Origin: Ruegeria atlantica
GTDB taxonomy: Bacteria; Pseudomonadota; Alphaproteobacteria; Rhodobacterales; Rhodobacteraceae
Length of the DNA stretch: 64,000 bases
Direction of reading: 5' to 3'
Assembly (NCBI RefSeq): GCF_013032455.1
Contig: NZ_WQCF01000009.1
Coordinates: forward strand, 62,001 to 126,000
The translations under genes and the position numbers were made by a program. Positions 34,305 through 42,598 of the stretch are shown here, one piece after another; the first letter of the stretch is position 1; each line of letters begins with the position of its first letter. Under the pieces are notes generated by a model. The model ran no database searches. It was given only the letters and a program-made list of their open reading frames with translations, and was not told the DNA's origin.

Positions 34305-35609
34305 TCAAATTCTCTTTGCGAGTTGAACACAAGCAGTTGATATTTCTGCGAAACACTTTTCAAACTCTGCCTCGCCAAAATCATATGGGTCCGCAATATC
34401 GTGGCGTTGACCTGGGCGGATCAAGTCACCAAGTCTCAAAACACGTGCCGTTGCATCCACAGGTGCGATCTCGGCAAGCGCGGTACAATTGTCCGCGTCC
34501 ATCGCCAGGATCAGGTCGAAGTCACGAAAGTCCGCAGAAGTGATTTGCCGGGCGCGCTGCCTCGTTAGGTCCAACCCATGAGTTTTCGCGATATTGATCG
34601 AGCGTTTGTCTGGCGCACACCCCACATTCCAATTCTTGATTGCCGCGCTGTCCACAACCCAGTCCGAACGATGCTTCAACAAATCTGCCAAAATGCCCTC
34701 TGCCAACGGCGACCTGCAAATGTTGCCGCGGCAAATCGCCAGGATCTTTCGAGGTGTCCCGGCTGACTTGGACCTCACAACATAACGTTTCCCCAATTCC
34801 ACAAGACGCACACGCGAACAGTCAGCGTTTTTGCTCAGCCATTTTTGTCCAACGTCTCGGTCGAGTGTGTTGAAGTCGAACAGATCTAAATGGTGCCCCA
34901 GCATGGCCCCTGCCCCAACCTCCTCGGTCAACGCAACAGCCTCTTCCAAAGTGAGGTTTCCGGGCACACCATTGCTTGCGCGGACTTTATCGCGGCCGTT
35001 CACAGGTAAGAGGACAAGATCAACCAAGAGAGGAGCAACCGATTCAACCAGCCCTGGAAAAGGAATGGTATCTCCGGAATGCCAGATCGTCGCGTCTGGA
35101 CCTCTCAGGGCGTAGCCCAGAAACTGCGCGTTCCCCTGGCCGTCGCGGCTCAACGTTTCATGAGCCGCTGGCGTAGCAAACAGCGTCACGCCGCCCAAGT
35201 CCAGCCACTCACCGTCATTGACGGCAACCAAACGATCTTGCCAAACTCCACGTTCCTTGGCGCGCGCTACGTCCGATCTGGGCACCACGACCTTCGCCTC
35301 CGGGTTTGCCGCAAGGAGCGGAGGAATAGTGCCCGGGTCCATATGATCGGTGTGCCCGTGGGTGCAAAGTAACCAATCAATGCCTTCCAAATCGCCGGGC
35401 CCAACAGGAGCTTGGGTCATTCGGATATGTGGGAACTTTTGACCCTTGTATTTTTCCGCCAGCGAATCCGACAGATAAGCGTCGATCACGATCCGCAACC
35501 CACCCATTTCGATCAGGAAACCCGCCTGCCCCAACCACCAGACAGCTGCCCCCGAGCTTGGGCAGCCCAGCGTTTCGGGAGAGGGCCAAGGATCGCTAGT
35601 GATACTCAT
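34305..35609 (-). CDS. Fusion protein: UlaG-like metallo-beta-lactamase-fold hydrolase plus low-molecular-weight phosphatase
   Basis: 434 aa in one frame with two domains. Residues 1-275 are a metallo-beta-lactamase fold of the UlaG type (L-ascorbate-6-phosphate lactonase family): WWLGQAGFLIE, the metal motif THGHTDHMD (His84, His86, Asp88, His89), His150, HSGDT with Asp180, and GHHLDLF. Residues 287-434 are a low-molecular-weight protein-tyrosine-phosphatase fold with the P-loop CRGNICRS (Cys293 to Arg299) and the general-acid motif DPYD (Asp407). All key residues of both halves are kept, so both should be active. It overlaps the upstream hydroxyacid dehydrogenase gene by 4 nt. Lactone opening coupled to dephosphorylation of a sugar-phosphate is the simplest idea, but is inference. 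Confidence 0.85.
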   Translation of the reverse strand: MSITSDPWPSPETLGCPSSGAAVWWLGQAGFLIEMGGLRIVIDAYLSDSLAEKYKGQKFPHIRMTQAPVGPGDLEGIDWLLCTHGHTDHMDPGTIPPLLAANPEAKVVVPRSDVARAKERGVWQDRLVAVNDGEWLDLGGVTLFATPAAHETLSRDGQGNAQFLGYALRGPDATIWHSGDTIPFPGLVESVAPLLVDLVLLPVNGRDKVRASNGVPGNLTLEEAVALTEEVGAGAMLGHHLDLFDFNTLDRDVGQKWLSKNADCSRVRLVELGKRYVVRSKSAGTPRKILAICRGNICRSPLAEGILADLLKHRSDWVVDSAAIKNWNVGCAPDKRSINIAKTHGLDLTRQRARQITSADFRDFDLILAMDADNCTALAEIAPVDATARVLRLGDLIRPGQRHDIADPYDFGEAEFEKCFAEISTACVQLAKRI

Positions 35610-36526
35610 TGCTCCAAAACTTTCAGCAAATTGTACACGGCGGTTTCTGTGGCGCGCGTAACGCTTTCCTCAGTGAACCCACCCGCATGAGGAGTCATGA
35701 TCACTCGGTCGTGCGACAAAAGGTTGGACGGCTCTGGAGGTTCTTCCCGGAACACATCCGTCGCAAGACATGAGACTTTCTCGCTCTCCAATCCTGCCAG
35801 AACCGCCTCGTCGTCAAGGAGTTCAGCTCGTGCGGTATTGATGATCAGGACGCCGGACTTCAAACGTGCAATGACACTTGCATCGATCAAAGGATTTTCC
35901 GAAGGCGGGCAATGCAAAGTTATGGCGTCTGACATTTCAAATACCTCGTCCAAAGATGCCTGCCGATAGCCTTCCGGTGAAAAACCTTTCGGAGGATAGG
36001 GATCATGTCCCAGAACCTTCATTCCCAATCCGATGGCAATGCGCGCCACGGTCTGGCCGATGGCACCGCAGCCAATGATACCCAGCACGCGGCCTTCGGC
36101 TTCGACCCCTTTGCGGCGTTTCCACCTGCCCTGATGCAGCATGGCGTCGGACCAGGGCACATGACGGAACCCCGCCAACATGAGCGCAATGGCAAGCTCC
36201 GCCACGCCGCGCGCATTGGTGCCTGCGGCGCGTTCAATGGCAATGCCGTGGCGTTCGGCGGCGGCCAGGTCGATATTGTTCACGCCAACTCCGTTGCGGC
36301 TGATCACGCGCAACCCCTCCGCCTGATCGAGCACAAGCGCCGGGATCGGCTCCACTCCGGCAAGCCAGCCGACGCAACCTGGCACCGAAGACAACAGCGC
36401 ATCCTCGGAAGGTGTCTGCCCCGGTGCGGGAAAGACAAGCTCATACCCCTTATCAGTCAGCATGGACAAAGCGGGATGGCCCCCGCCCGAAAGCGAGCGC
36501 GGTGTGATTGCAATTTTAGATGTCAT
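35606..36526 (-). CDS. D-isomer-specific 2-hydroxyacid dehydrogenase
   Basis: 306 aa, PGDH/SerA-like fold. NAD motif GIIGCGAIGQTVARIAIG near residues 148-165; catalytic Arg in INTARAELLDDEAV and catalytic His in MTPHAGGFTEESV; substrate-loop RNGVGVNNID. It interconverts a 2-hydroxyacid and a 2-ketoacid with NAD(P). It lies between the cupin isomerase and the UlaG-phosphatase fusion in the long minus-strand operon. Possible substrates are a sugar acid, glycerate or phosphoglycerate; none is fixed by sequence. Confidence 0.88.
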   Translation of the reverse strand: MTSKIAITPRSLSGGGHPALSMLTDKGYELVFPAPGQTPSEDALLSSVPGCVGWLAGVEPIPALVLDQAEGLRVISRNGVGVNNIDLAAAERHGIAIERAAGTNARGVAELAIALMLAGFRHVPWSDAMLHQGRWKRRKGVEAEGRVLGIIGCGAIGQTVARIAIGLGMKVLGHDPYPPKGFSPEGYRQASLDEVFEMSDAITLHCPPSENPLIDASVIARLKSGVLIINTARAELLDDEAVLAGLESEKVSCLATDVFREEPPEPSNLLSHDRVIMTPHAGGFTEESVTRATETAVYNLLKVLEQ

Positions 36527-36542
36527 CTGAGTACCTTGGAGG

Positions 36543-37118
36543 CTACCCTTGCCAGCGCGGATTATCGATCAACGTGGGTTTGCCATCGCGTTCCACCAGC
36601 AGTTTACGGAAGCCTTTGGTTTCGATCGTCCCATAGTCGTGACCGGCGTGCCCCGGGAAGGCGAAGAACATCACAAAGTCCTCGCTGTCAGAAATGTTGA
36701 TTGATCGATGCGCCCAGCGACCCGGCACGTAAACCGCATCGCCTTTCTTCATCTCACGCCATTCGACCTTGCCTTCGGGTGTCTCCATCATCATTCCACC
36801 ATTACCGGAGAGGCAGTAGTATACTTCGGCGGTGTCCAGCACGGTATGGAAGTGACCCTTGGTCATGTAGTATTCCTCACCGATTTTGCCCGGACGGATA
36901 CGGGTGGTGCCATAGGCGACATTGCCGCTGGTCTCCGGTACGCCCATGTCAAAATACTCATAGACCATGGCATCATCTTCCGTGACCGCTGCGTTAAAGG
37001 CGTCCTCGTCAGCAAAGTAGCCCTTGAGGGTCGACAAAGGGCGTGCAATCGGCTCTGCGGTTTTGGACGCGCCAGTCTCGACGTCGAAATCAAACAATGT
37101 GGGTGTCATGTCGTTCAT
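36543..37118 (-). CDS. Cupin-type glucose-6-phosphate isomerase family protein
   Basis: 191 aa. It matches the cupin phosphoglucose isomerases best known from archaea: TTRIRPGKIGEEYYMTKG followed by HFHTVLDTAEVYYCLSG. The metal ligands are His89, His91, Glu98 and His137. The enzyme should interconvert an aldose- and a ketose-6-phosphate, or a related sugar phosphate. The ribosome binding site AGGA is 7 nt from the ATG. It sits between an AroE-like and a hydroxyacid dehydrogenase gene, so it is likely specialised for this pathway rather than glycolysis. Confidence 0.87.
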   Translation of the reverse strand: MNDMTPTLFDFDVETGASKTAEPIARPLSTLKGYFADEDAFNAAVTEDDAMVYEYFDMGVPETSGNVAYGTTRIRPGKIGEEYYMTKGHFHTVLDTAEVYYCLSGNGGMMMETPEGKVEWREMKKGDAVYVPGRWAHRSINISDSEDFVMFFAFPGHAGHDYGTIETKGFRKLLVERDGKPTLIDNPRWQG

Positions 37119-37130
37119 GAAATAATCCTT

Positions 37131-38081
37131 TCAGGAAGTCGCTTCTTTTGCGATCCGGCTCAGCTCGTCAAAAGCCGGTCCGGACATGGGGATATCGATG
37201 TCGAAAACCTCGGCTATCACGCGCGTCCAGCCGTGGATGAAATAGACCCAGCCATCGACCACGGTGAGGTTTTTCGCCTCTGCCTGCGCGTTTGCCTGAT
37301 CGAGAAAGACCAGATCGCCACGGTAGTTAAACTCCCAGACCAGAGCGTCCTCGGGGTAGCTCACCGCATCTGAGACAGGTGACCCGGGGCCGTCTTTGCC
37401 AAGCCCAGTGGCGTTGATCACCATTGAGCCTTTCGGCAGTTCCGAGACAACTACATCGGCTTCTGATGGGGTCGGAGCCAGCCGGTATTCGATTGGAAGG
37501 CTGAACCCGATATTACCATGAACGGTGCGCATTTCGTCGAGGCTGGCGTCGCGCCGGGCGGTGACGATGATCTTACCTGGCACATCGCCGCCTTCTGCAG
37601 CTTTGTTATGTAGATAAAGCGTCAGCGCCAATGACGAACCGCCAGACCCAAGGATCAGCATTTCACCACCGGTTTGTACCCAATGACCGTCTGCAACAAT
37701 CGCTTCATACGCCGCTCCGGCACTGATGGGATCCTTTGCATGGCCCGCCAGCCGGTCACCCCGTTTCGAGATCGATGAAATCTCGTGTAATGTCTGTGCA
37801 TAAGGATCGAGATCATCAAATAGATCGCGCGAGGCTTTCAGAAGATTGACCTTATGGGTCGTCACAAGCGCCCCAAACGACAAGGGATCCGACTTGATAA
37901 AAGAAACAGCACCGCGATAAGCGTCGCGGTCCGAGTTCGGTGCAAAGTCGATGCCCTTAAGTTCGGCGTTCAACCTCAAATGCTCTGCCCAAGCAGGAAA
38001 CACCTTCATGATGGACGATTTGGTCGTGGTCACGCCTATGAAGTACATCGTTCGGCGCGTTGCAACGGCGTAGTTGGTCAT
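37131..38081 (-). CDS. AroE-like (shikimate-dehydrogenase-fold) protein
   Basis: 316 aa, longer than standard AroE (about 270). The fold is seen from GVTTTKSSIMKVFPAWAEHL (substrate loop), GALVTTHKVNL near residue 90 (position of the catalytic Lys), the nucleotide motif LILGSGGSSLALTLYL near 144-160 and NATGLGK. The cofactor loop reads VTARRDASL. The substrate loop differs from true AroE, and an extended C-terminus is present. The context of sugar kinase, dehydrogenases and isomerase points to a sugar or polyol-derived substrate. It shows little residue-level likeness to the other AroE-like protein at 13.8 kb. Confidence 0.8.
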   Translation of the reverse strand: MTNYAVATRRTMYFIGVTTTKSSIMKVFPAWAEHLRLNAELKGIDFAPNSDRDAYRGAVSFIKSDPLSFGALVTTHKVNLLKASRDLFDDLDPYAQTLHEISSISKRGDRLAGHAKDPISAGAAYEAIVADGHWVQTGGEMLILGSGGSSLALTLYLHNKAAEGGDVPGKIIVTARRDASLDEMRTVHGNIGFSLPIEYRLAPTPSEADVVVSELPKGSMVINATGLGKDGPGSPVSDAVSYPEDALVWEFNYRGDLVFLDQANAQAEAKNLTVVDGWVYFIHGWTRVIAEVFDIDIPMSGPAFDELSRIAKEATS

Positions 38082-38089
38082 TGTTTTTC

Positions 38090-39592
38090 CTATTCGTGTT
38101 CGGCCCAGTCGCGCGATCGCTCAACGGCACGGGTCCAACCCGCGTACAGCTTGTCGGCTTGCGTCCGGTCCATCTGTGGATCGAATTGCTTGTCCAGTGT
38201 GAATGTCGCGCGTAGATCGTCTGTGGTTTCCCAAAATCCGACTGCAAGACCCGCGAGGAAGGCAGCGCCGCGTGCCGTGGTGTCGACGATCTTGGGTCGG
38301 AGCACTGAGACATCCAGCATGTCAGCCTGAAATTGCATGACGAAATTATTCATGGCCGCGCCCCCGTCGACCTTGAGGTCGGCAAGCGTGATCCCGGTGT
38401 CCTTCTCCATACAGGTGATGACATCCCGGATCTGGTAGGCCATGCTTTCCAGCGAGGCTCGCACGATGTGATCGCGGTTGGCCCCCCGAGTGATGCCAAC
38501 AATCGTGCCCCGCGCATATTGATCCCAATGCGGCGCCGAAAGGCCTGTGAATGCCGGAACGACATAGACTCCGTTTGTGTCTTCAACATTGTTTGCCGAG
38601 ACTTCACTCTCGGCGGCGTTGTGGAGGATTTTCATTTCGTCGCGAAGCCATTGAATGACCGAGCCGACGGTAAAGAGCAGACCTTCGACCGCGTATTGAG
38701 TTTTGCCATTCACGCGACAGGCAACCGTCGTCAGCAGGCCGTTCTCGGAGTATTTCACCTCTTCGCCAACGTTCATCATAAGTGAACCACCGGTGCCGTA
38801 GGTCGCCTTGACCATGCCCGGCTCAAAACAAGCCTGACCAAAAAGCGCGCCTTGTTGATCCCCGATGGCAGAGGCAACCGGGATCTCCGCACCGTCAAAG
38901 ACATTCGGATGTGTGGTTCCATACACTTCAGAGCTGTCTTTTATATCCGGCAATATCGCGCGCGGCACCCGCAATTCGCGCATCAGCTCCTCGTCCCATT
39001 CACAGGTCCGGATATCCATCAGCTGAGTCCGCGACGCGTTCGAGACATCCGTGACATGCACTCCACCAGTGAGCTTCCAGATCAACCAACTGTCGATGGT
39101 GCCTGCAGCCAATTCGCCCCGTTCGGCCCGCTCCCGCGCGCCTTCCACGTTGTCGAGGATCCAGGCAATTTTGGTTCCTGAAAAATAGGCGTCCACAACA
39201 AGTCCGGTCTTTTCACGGATCGCTTCCTCAAGCCCCCGCGCCTTGAGCCCGTCACACACGTCTGCCGTGCGGCGATCCTGCCAAACCAGGGCATTGTAAA
39301 TGGGACGGCTGGTTTTGCGGTCCCAGATCACCACGGTTTCGCGTTGGTTGGTTATTCCAATGGAGGCAATCTCTGCTGGATTGGCATTAGCCGACTTCAT
39401 GGCTTCCTGAATGACCGCCAGCTGCGTTGTCCAAATCTCGCGAGGATCATGTTCAACCCAACCCGGTTGAGGGTAAATCTGACGAAATTCCTGCTGACCG
39501 ATGGCCGCGATTTCCCCGGCTTTGTCAAATAGAATGGCGCGGGCGCTTGACGTCCCTTCGTCCAGTGCCAGCACATATTTCTTGTCAGTCAT
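38090..39592 (-). CDS. glpK: FGGY-family kinase, glycerol-kinase-like
   Basis: 500 aa. It follows E. coli glycerol kinase closely: YVLALDEGTSSARAILFD, PGWVEHDPREIW, GITNQRETVVIWDR, the C-terminal ADLKVDGGAAMNNFVMQFQ and GAAFLAGLAVGFW. The loop that reads GTGCFLLMN in typical GlpK is GTGGSLMMN here, which may reflect a different polyol. The ATG at 39592 has GGAGGGCGAT before it. It phosphorylates glycerol or another short polyol or ketose. It is flanked by a GatD-like dehydrogenase and the AroE-like gene, so a substrate other than glycerol is possible. Confidence 0.85.
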   Translation of the reverse strand: MTDKKYVLALDEGTSSARAILFDKAGEIAAIGQQEFRQIYPQPGWVEHDPREIWTTQLAVIQEAMKSANANPAEIASIGITNQRETVVIWDRKTSRPIYNALVWQDRRTADVCDGLKARGLEEAIREKTGLVVDAYFSGTKIAWILDNVEGARERAERGELAAGTIDSWLIWKLTGGVHVTDVSNASRTQLMDIRTCEWDEELMRELRVPRAILPDIKDSSEVYGTTHPNVFDGAEIPVASAIGDQQGALFGQACFEPGMVKATYGTGGSLMMNVGEEVKYSENGLLTTVACRVNGKTQYAVEGLLFTVGSVIQWLRDEMKILHNAAESEVSANNVEDTNGVYVVPAFTGLSAPHWDQYARGTIVGITRGANRDHIVRASLESMAYQIRDVITCMEKDTGITLADLKVDGGAAMNNFVMQFQADMLDVSVLRPKIVDTTARGAAFLAGLAVGFWETTDDLRATFTLDKQFDPQMDRTQADKLYAGWTRAVERSRDWAEHE

Positions 39593-39615
39593 ATCGCCCT
39601 CCCTCGCTCTTGCCT

Positions 39616-40671
39616 TCAAGTGTTCGGCTTGAACAGAATCTTGTGATACGGCCCAAAGCTACGATCTTTCAGTTTGCGAAAGATCTCTGGCGCTTCATCC
39701 AGAGAAGCTCGATGCGTGATCAGCGGCTCAACATCCAGACGTCCAGCTTCAAGCAAACCCATGATGTCGAACCACTCTTTGCCCGGAAACGGCACAGAGT
39801 AAGAATTCCACGAGCCAATCACTTCAACCTCTTCGCGCACAACTTTGTCGAACGCCGCTTTGGAGAAAGTTACATCCCCATAGGCCGTCCCATAGAGCAC
39901 GACTTTGCCCTGTTTCGCGCAGGACAGGATAGACAAGTCTCGCCCTACGTCATTCCCGGCCGCTTCCAGCGCCAGTGCAACTCCCCGGCCCTTTGTCGCC
40001 TGCTTGATTGCCGCAAGCGCATCAGTCTGAGCAGGATTGATGCAGACGTCCGCTCCGACGCGTCGCGCCAGTTCGAGCTTTTCCTCATCAACATCCACCG
40101 CAATCAGGGGCTGCGCGCCGGACAGCTTGGCGAACTGAAGGGCAAAATACCCGAGCGCACCGCATCCCACGACAACCACGGCATCGCCCAGGCTTAGGTT
40201 CACCTTATGGATACCATGAAGGATAATGGCCGCCGGTTCGATGGTCGCAGCGACCTCAAGGCTGACATTGTCCGGAACCTGTAGGACATTTTGTGCAGGG
40301 GCCTTAAGATATTGCGCAAAAGCGCCATCGGTACGAGAGCCCAGGAAGTTGTAATCCTCGCACAAGGAGTAGTTCCCACGCGCGCAGTCATCACAGGTCC
40401 CGCAGGGCATCAACGGTGCAACGGCAACTTTGTCCCCGGGCTTCAGATGCGAGACCTCGGCACCGATCTCTTCCACGACCCCTGCGAATTCGTGCCCTGG
40501 TATCGTTGGGAAACTATATGTCCCCGTGACCATAACGCGACCGATATCTGAACCGCAGATGCCACAGGCAGCCACCTTGACGAGTACCTCGTTGTCTCTC
40601 AAGTCCTTGGGAACCGGAACGTCTTCAACCCGAAGGTCAGCGGGGGCGTGGAGAACTGCAGCTTTCATCAT
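39616..40671 (-). CDS. Zinc-dependent MDR dehydrogenase (galactitol-1-phosphate 5-dehydrogenase-like)
   Basis: 351 aa. Catalytic-zinc motif ACGICGSDIG and GHEFAGVVEEIG; structural-zinc Cys cluster CGTCDDCARGNYSLC; Rossmann motif VVGCGALGYFALQFAK. The overall pattern (TIPGHEFAG, FLGSRTDGAFAQY, EPAAIILHGIH) is close to GatD. It oxidises a polyol or polyol phosphate to the ketose form with NAD. The start overlaps the upstream MDR gene by 4 nt (ATGA type). Confidence 0.9.
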   Translation of the reverse strand: MMKAAVLHAPADLRVEDVPVPKDLRDNEVLVKVAACGICGSDIGRVMVTGTYSFPTIPGHEFAGVVEEIGAEVSHLKPGDKVAVAPLMPCGTCDDCARGNYSLCEDYNFLGSRTDGAFAQYLKAPAQNVLQVPDNVSLEVAATIEPAAIILHGIHKVNLSLGDAVVVVGCGALGYFALQFAKLSGAQPLIAVDVDEEKLELARRVGADVCINPAQTDALAAIKQATKGRGVALALEAAGNDVGRDLSILSCAKQGKVVLYGTAYGDVTFSKAAFDKVVREEVEVIGSWNSYSVPFPGKEWFDIMGLLEAGRLDVEPLITHRASLDEAPEIFRKLKDRSFGPYHKILFKPNT

Positions 40672-41723
40672 GCGCTTGCCTCTTGAGGAAGAATGAGTGT
40701 TTTCATGCCCTTGCCGGTCAGTGCGTGATCGAAACCAGCGACCGCGTCATCCATGCCGAAACGATGGGACACGATGGATGTCACGCCGATCTGGCCGCTT
40801 TCGACCAGCTTCATCGACCGCGCGTAGTCCTCGACGCTGGACCCGGTGCTGCCCAGAAGGGTCAGCCCCCAATAGTGCACCTTGTTGGTATCCAGTTCGA
40901 CTGTGCTGCCTTTGGTCAGCCCAGAGAAGAAGTTCATCCGCCCGTATCGGGCCAGCAATCCCAGGGCGAGGTCCTGAAGCTCTGGCGCGGGCGCGCAGGT
41001 CAGCGCCACATCAACACCGTGCCCGCCGGTTACACGCATCACCTCATCATGTACATCAACATCGGAAGAGTTCACGGTATCCGTGGCCCCCTGCCCCGCG
41101 ATTTCCTGCAACCGGCTGTCGCGACGCCCCACGACAATGACTTGCCGGGCACCGTAGGATTTTGCCAGTTGCAAAAAGAGCGCGGCGATCGGCCCGGTGC
41201 CCAGGATCAGCACGCGATCTTCAGGTGTGACGTGCAGATCTTTCCAGGCATTGAAACAACATGACAGCGGCTCGACCAAGGCGGCAGCTTCATAGTCAAG
41301 ACTGCGAGGAATTTCGAAGAGGTTGCCACCGTAAAGCGCGGCCGGCGTCACAATCATGTATTGCTGAAAACCGCCGTCGATGTTGATACCAAAGGCATCG
41401 TATTTCGGGCACATATTGTTCAGCCCTTTGCGGCACATGTCGCAACGCCCGCAGCCGATATTGGGAACAACCGAGACACGCTGACCAACCTTCCAATGGG
41501 CAACATGATCGCCAACCGCCACGATGTCCCCCGCAAGCTCGTGACCCAGAACGCGTGTTTCATCAGGGCCGACCCGGAAATGGCCACCGCGCACAATCTT
41601 CAGATCGGTGCCGCAAATCGATGCGGCATGCACCTTGACCAACACTTCCTCAGTGCTGATTGCAGGCATCTCGCGCTCATCGAGCGTGACCGTGCCGACC
41701 CCTTTGAAAACAGCCGCCTTCAC
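40668..41723 (-). CDS. Zinc-dependent MDR dehydrogenase (sorbitol/threonine dehydrogenase-like)
   Basis: 351 aa from a GTG at 41723, which has GGAGG 9 nt upstream; the ORF extends 30 codons further but those codons overlap the previous gene. Zinc motif ASICGTDLK and LGHELAGDIVAVG; structural Cys cluster CGRCDMCRKGLNNMC; Rossmann motif LILGTGPIAALFLQLAK. It is a second polyol or sugar dehydrogenase in the same operon as the GatD-like enzyme. The substrate is not predictable. Confidence 0.9.
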   Translation of the reverse strand: MKAAVFKGVGTVTLDEREMPAISTEEVLVKVHAASICGTDLKIVRGGHFRVGPDETRVLGHELAGDIVAVGDHVAHWKVGQRVSVVPNIGCGRCDMCRKGLNNMCPKYDAFGINIDGGFQQYMIVTPAALYGGNLFEIPRSLDYEAAALVEPLSCCFNAWKDLHVTPEDRVLILGTGPIAALFLQLAKSYGARQVIVVGRRDSRLQEIAGQGATDTVNSSDVDVHDEVMRVTGGHGVDVALTCAPAPELQDLALGLLARYGRMNFFSGLTKGSTVELDTNKVHYWGLTLLGSTGSSVEDYARSMKLVESGQIGVTSIVSHRFGMDDAVAGFDHALTGKGMKTLILPQEASA

Positions 41724-41727
41724 TTGT

Positions 41728-42564
41728 TCAGACCTCCATCCCGTAGCGGTGCACCTTGTGCGTGGGATAGAGCGAGATTGTCGGGATCGTGACGTCGGGT
41801 GTACGTGTCGCAACGTAGAGTGCCAACCAGCCTACGTTTTCCACGTCGATGCACGAGGCATGGATGCCTTCCTTCAGCTCTTTCTCGTCCAGCCAACCGT
41901 CTGTGTAGGCCTTCAAGTCACCGTCATAGAGACCCTTGTCGATGATCTCGGTCATCGGAGTTTTCACATGGCTCGGGTTCAGTACCGTGACACCGATATT
42001 CTTCTTCTCACCATCCAACAGGATGTTCTTCGAGAAACCTATCATACCGTGCTTGGAAGCTCGGTAAGGGCTGTGGCCGGGTCCCGATGCAACTCGGGTT
42101 GAAGACGATCCCATGTTAATGATGCGTCCGCCGCCCTGCGGTTCCATGTAGATGAAAGCCTCGCGGCAGCAGAGGAACACGGCCGTCAGGTTTGGCCCGA
42201 TGGTCTTGTTCCATTCCTCCAGCGTCACTTCGTTCAGCGGAGGCGCCAGGCTGTCGCGCCCGGCCGAATTGACCAGGACATCGATCTTGCCCCACTTTTC
42301 ATGCACCTGTTTGAAAAACGCGCGGACCGTCTCTTCTTCTGTGACATCAGCGTAGATTGGCAGAACATCCCCGCCTTCGGCTGCGATTTCCTTAGCGACG
42401 CGATCAAGACGTTCCTTATCAAAATCCACCATCGCAATTTTGCATCCGGCGTCAGCATAGACGCGGGCCACTTCTTCTCCGATCCCCGAAGCCGCGCCGG
42501 TGATGATGCTGACCTTGCCCTCAAGCGTCATTGGAGCGCGTCTGCCATTTCCATTTATCGACAT
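41728..42564 (-). CDS. SDR-family oxidoreductase
   Basis: 278 aa. TGAASGIG near residue 20, NSAGRDSL, MGSSSTRVASGPGHSPYRASKHG active-site stretch with Ser, Tyr and Lys. The C-terminus (VATRTPDVTIPTISLYPTHKVHRYG) differs from the common DGG ending. The ATG at 42564 has AGGAAA 5 nt upstream. It ends 4 nt before the next gene start and probably handles an intermediate of the polyol/sugar pathway. Confidence 0.87.
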   Translation of the reverse strand: MSINGNGRRAPMTLEGKVSIITGAASGIGEEVARVYADAGCKIAMVDFDKERLDRVAKEIAAEGGDVLPIYADVTEEETVRAFFKQVHEKWGKIDVLVNSAGRDSLAPPLNEVTLEEWNKTIGPNLTAVFLCCREAFIYMEPQGGGRIINMGSSSTRVASGPGHSPYRASKHGMIGFSKNILLDGEKKNIGVTVLNPSHVKTPMTEIIDKGLYDGDLKAYTDGWLDEKELKEGIHASCIDVENVGWLALYVATRTPDVTIPTISLYPTHKVHRYGMEV

Positions 42565-42598
42565 GATGTTTCCTTTTCTTGAAGAACTTGAACTCTGT

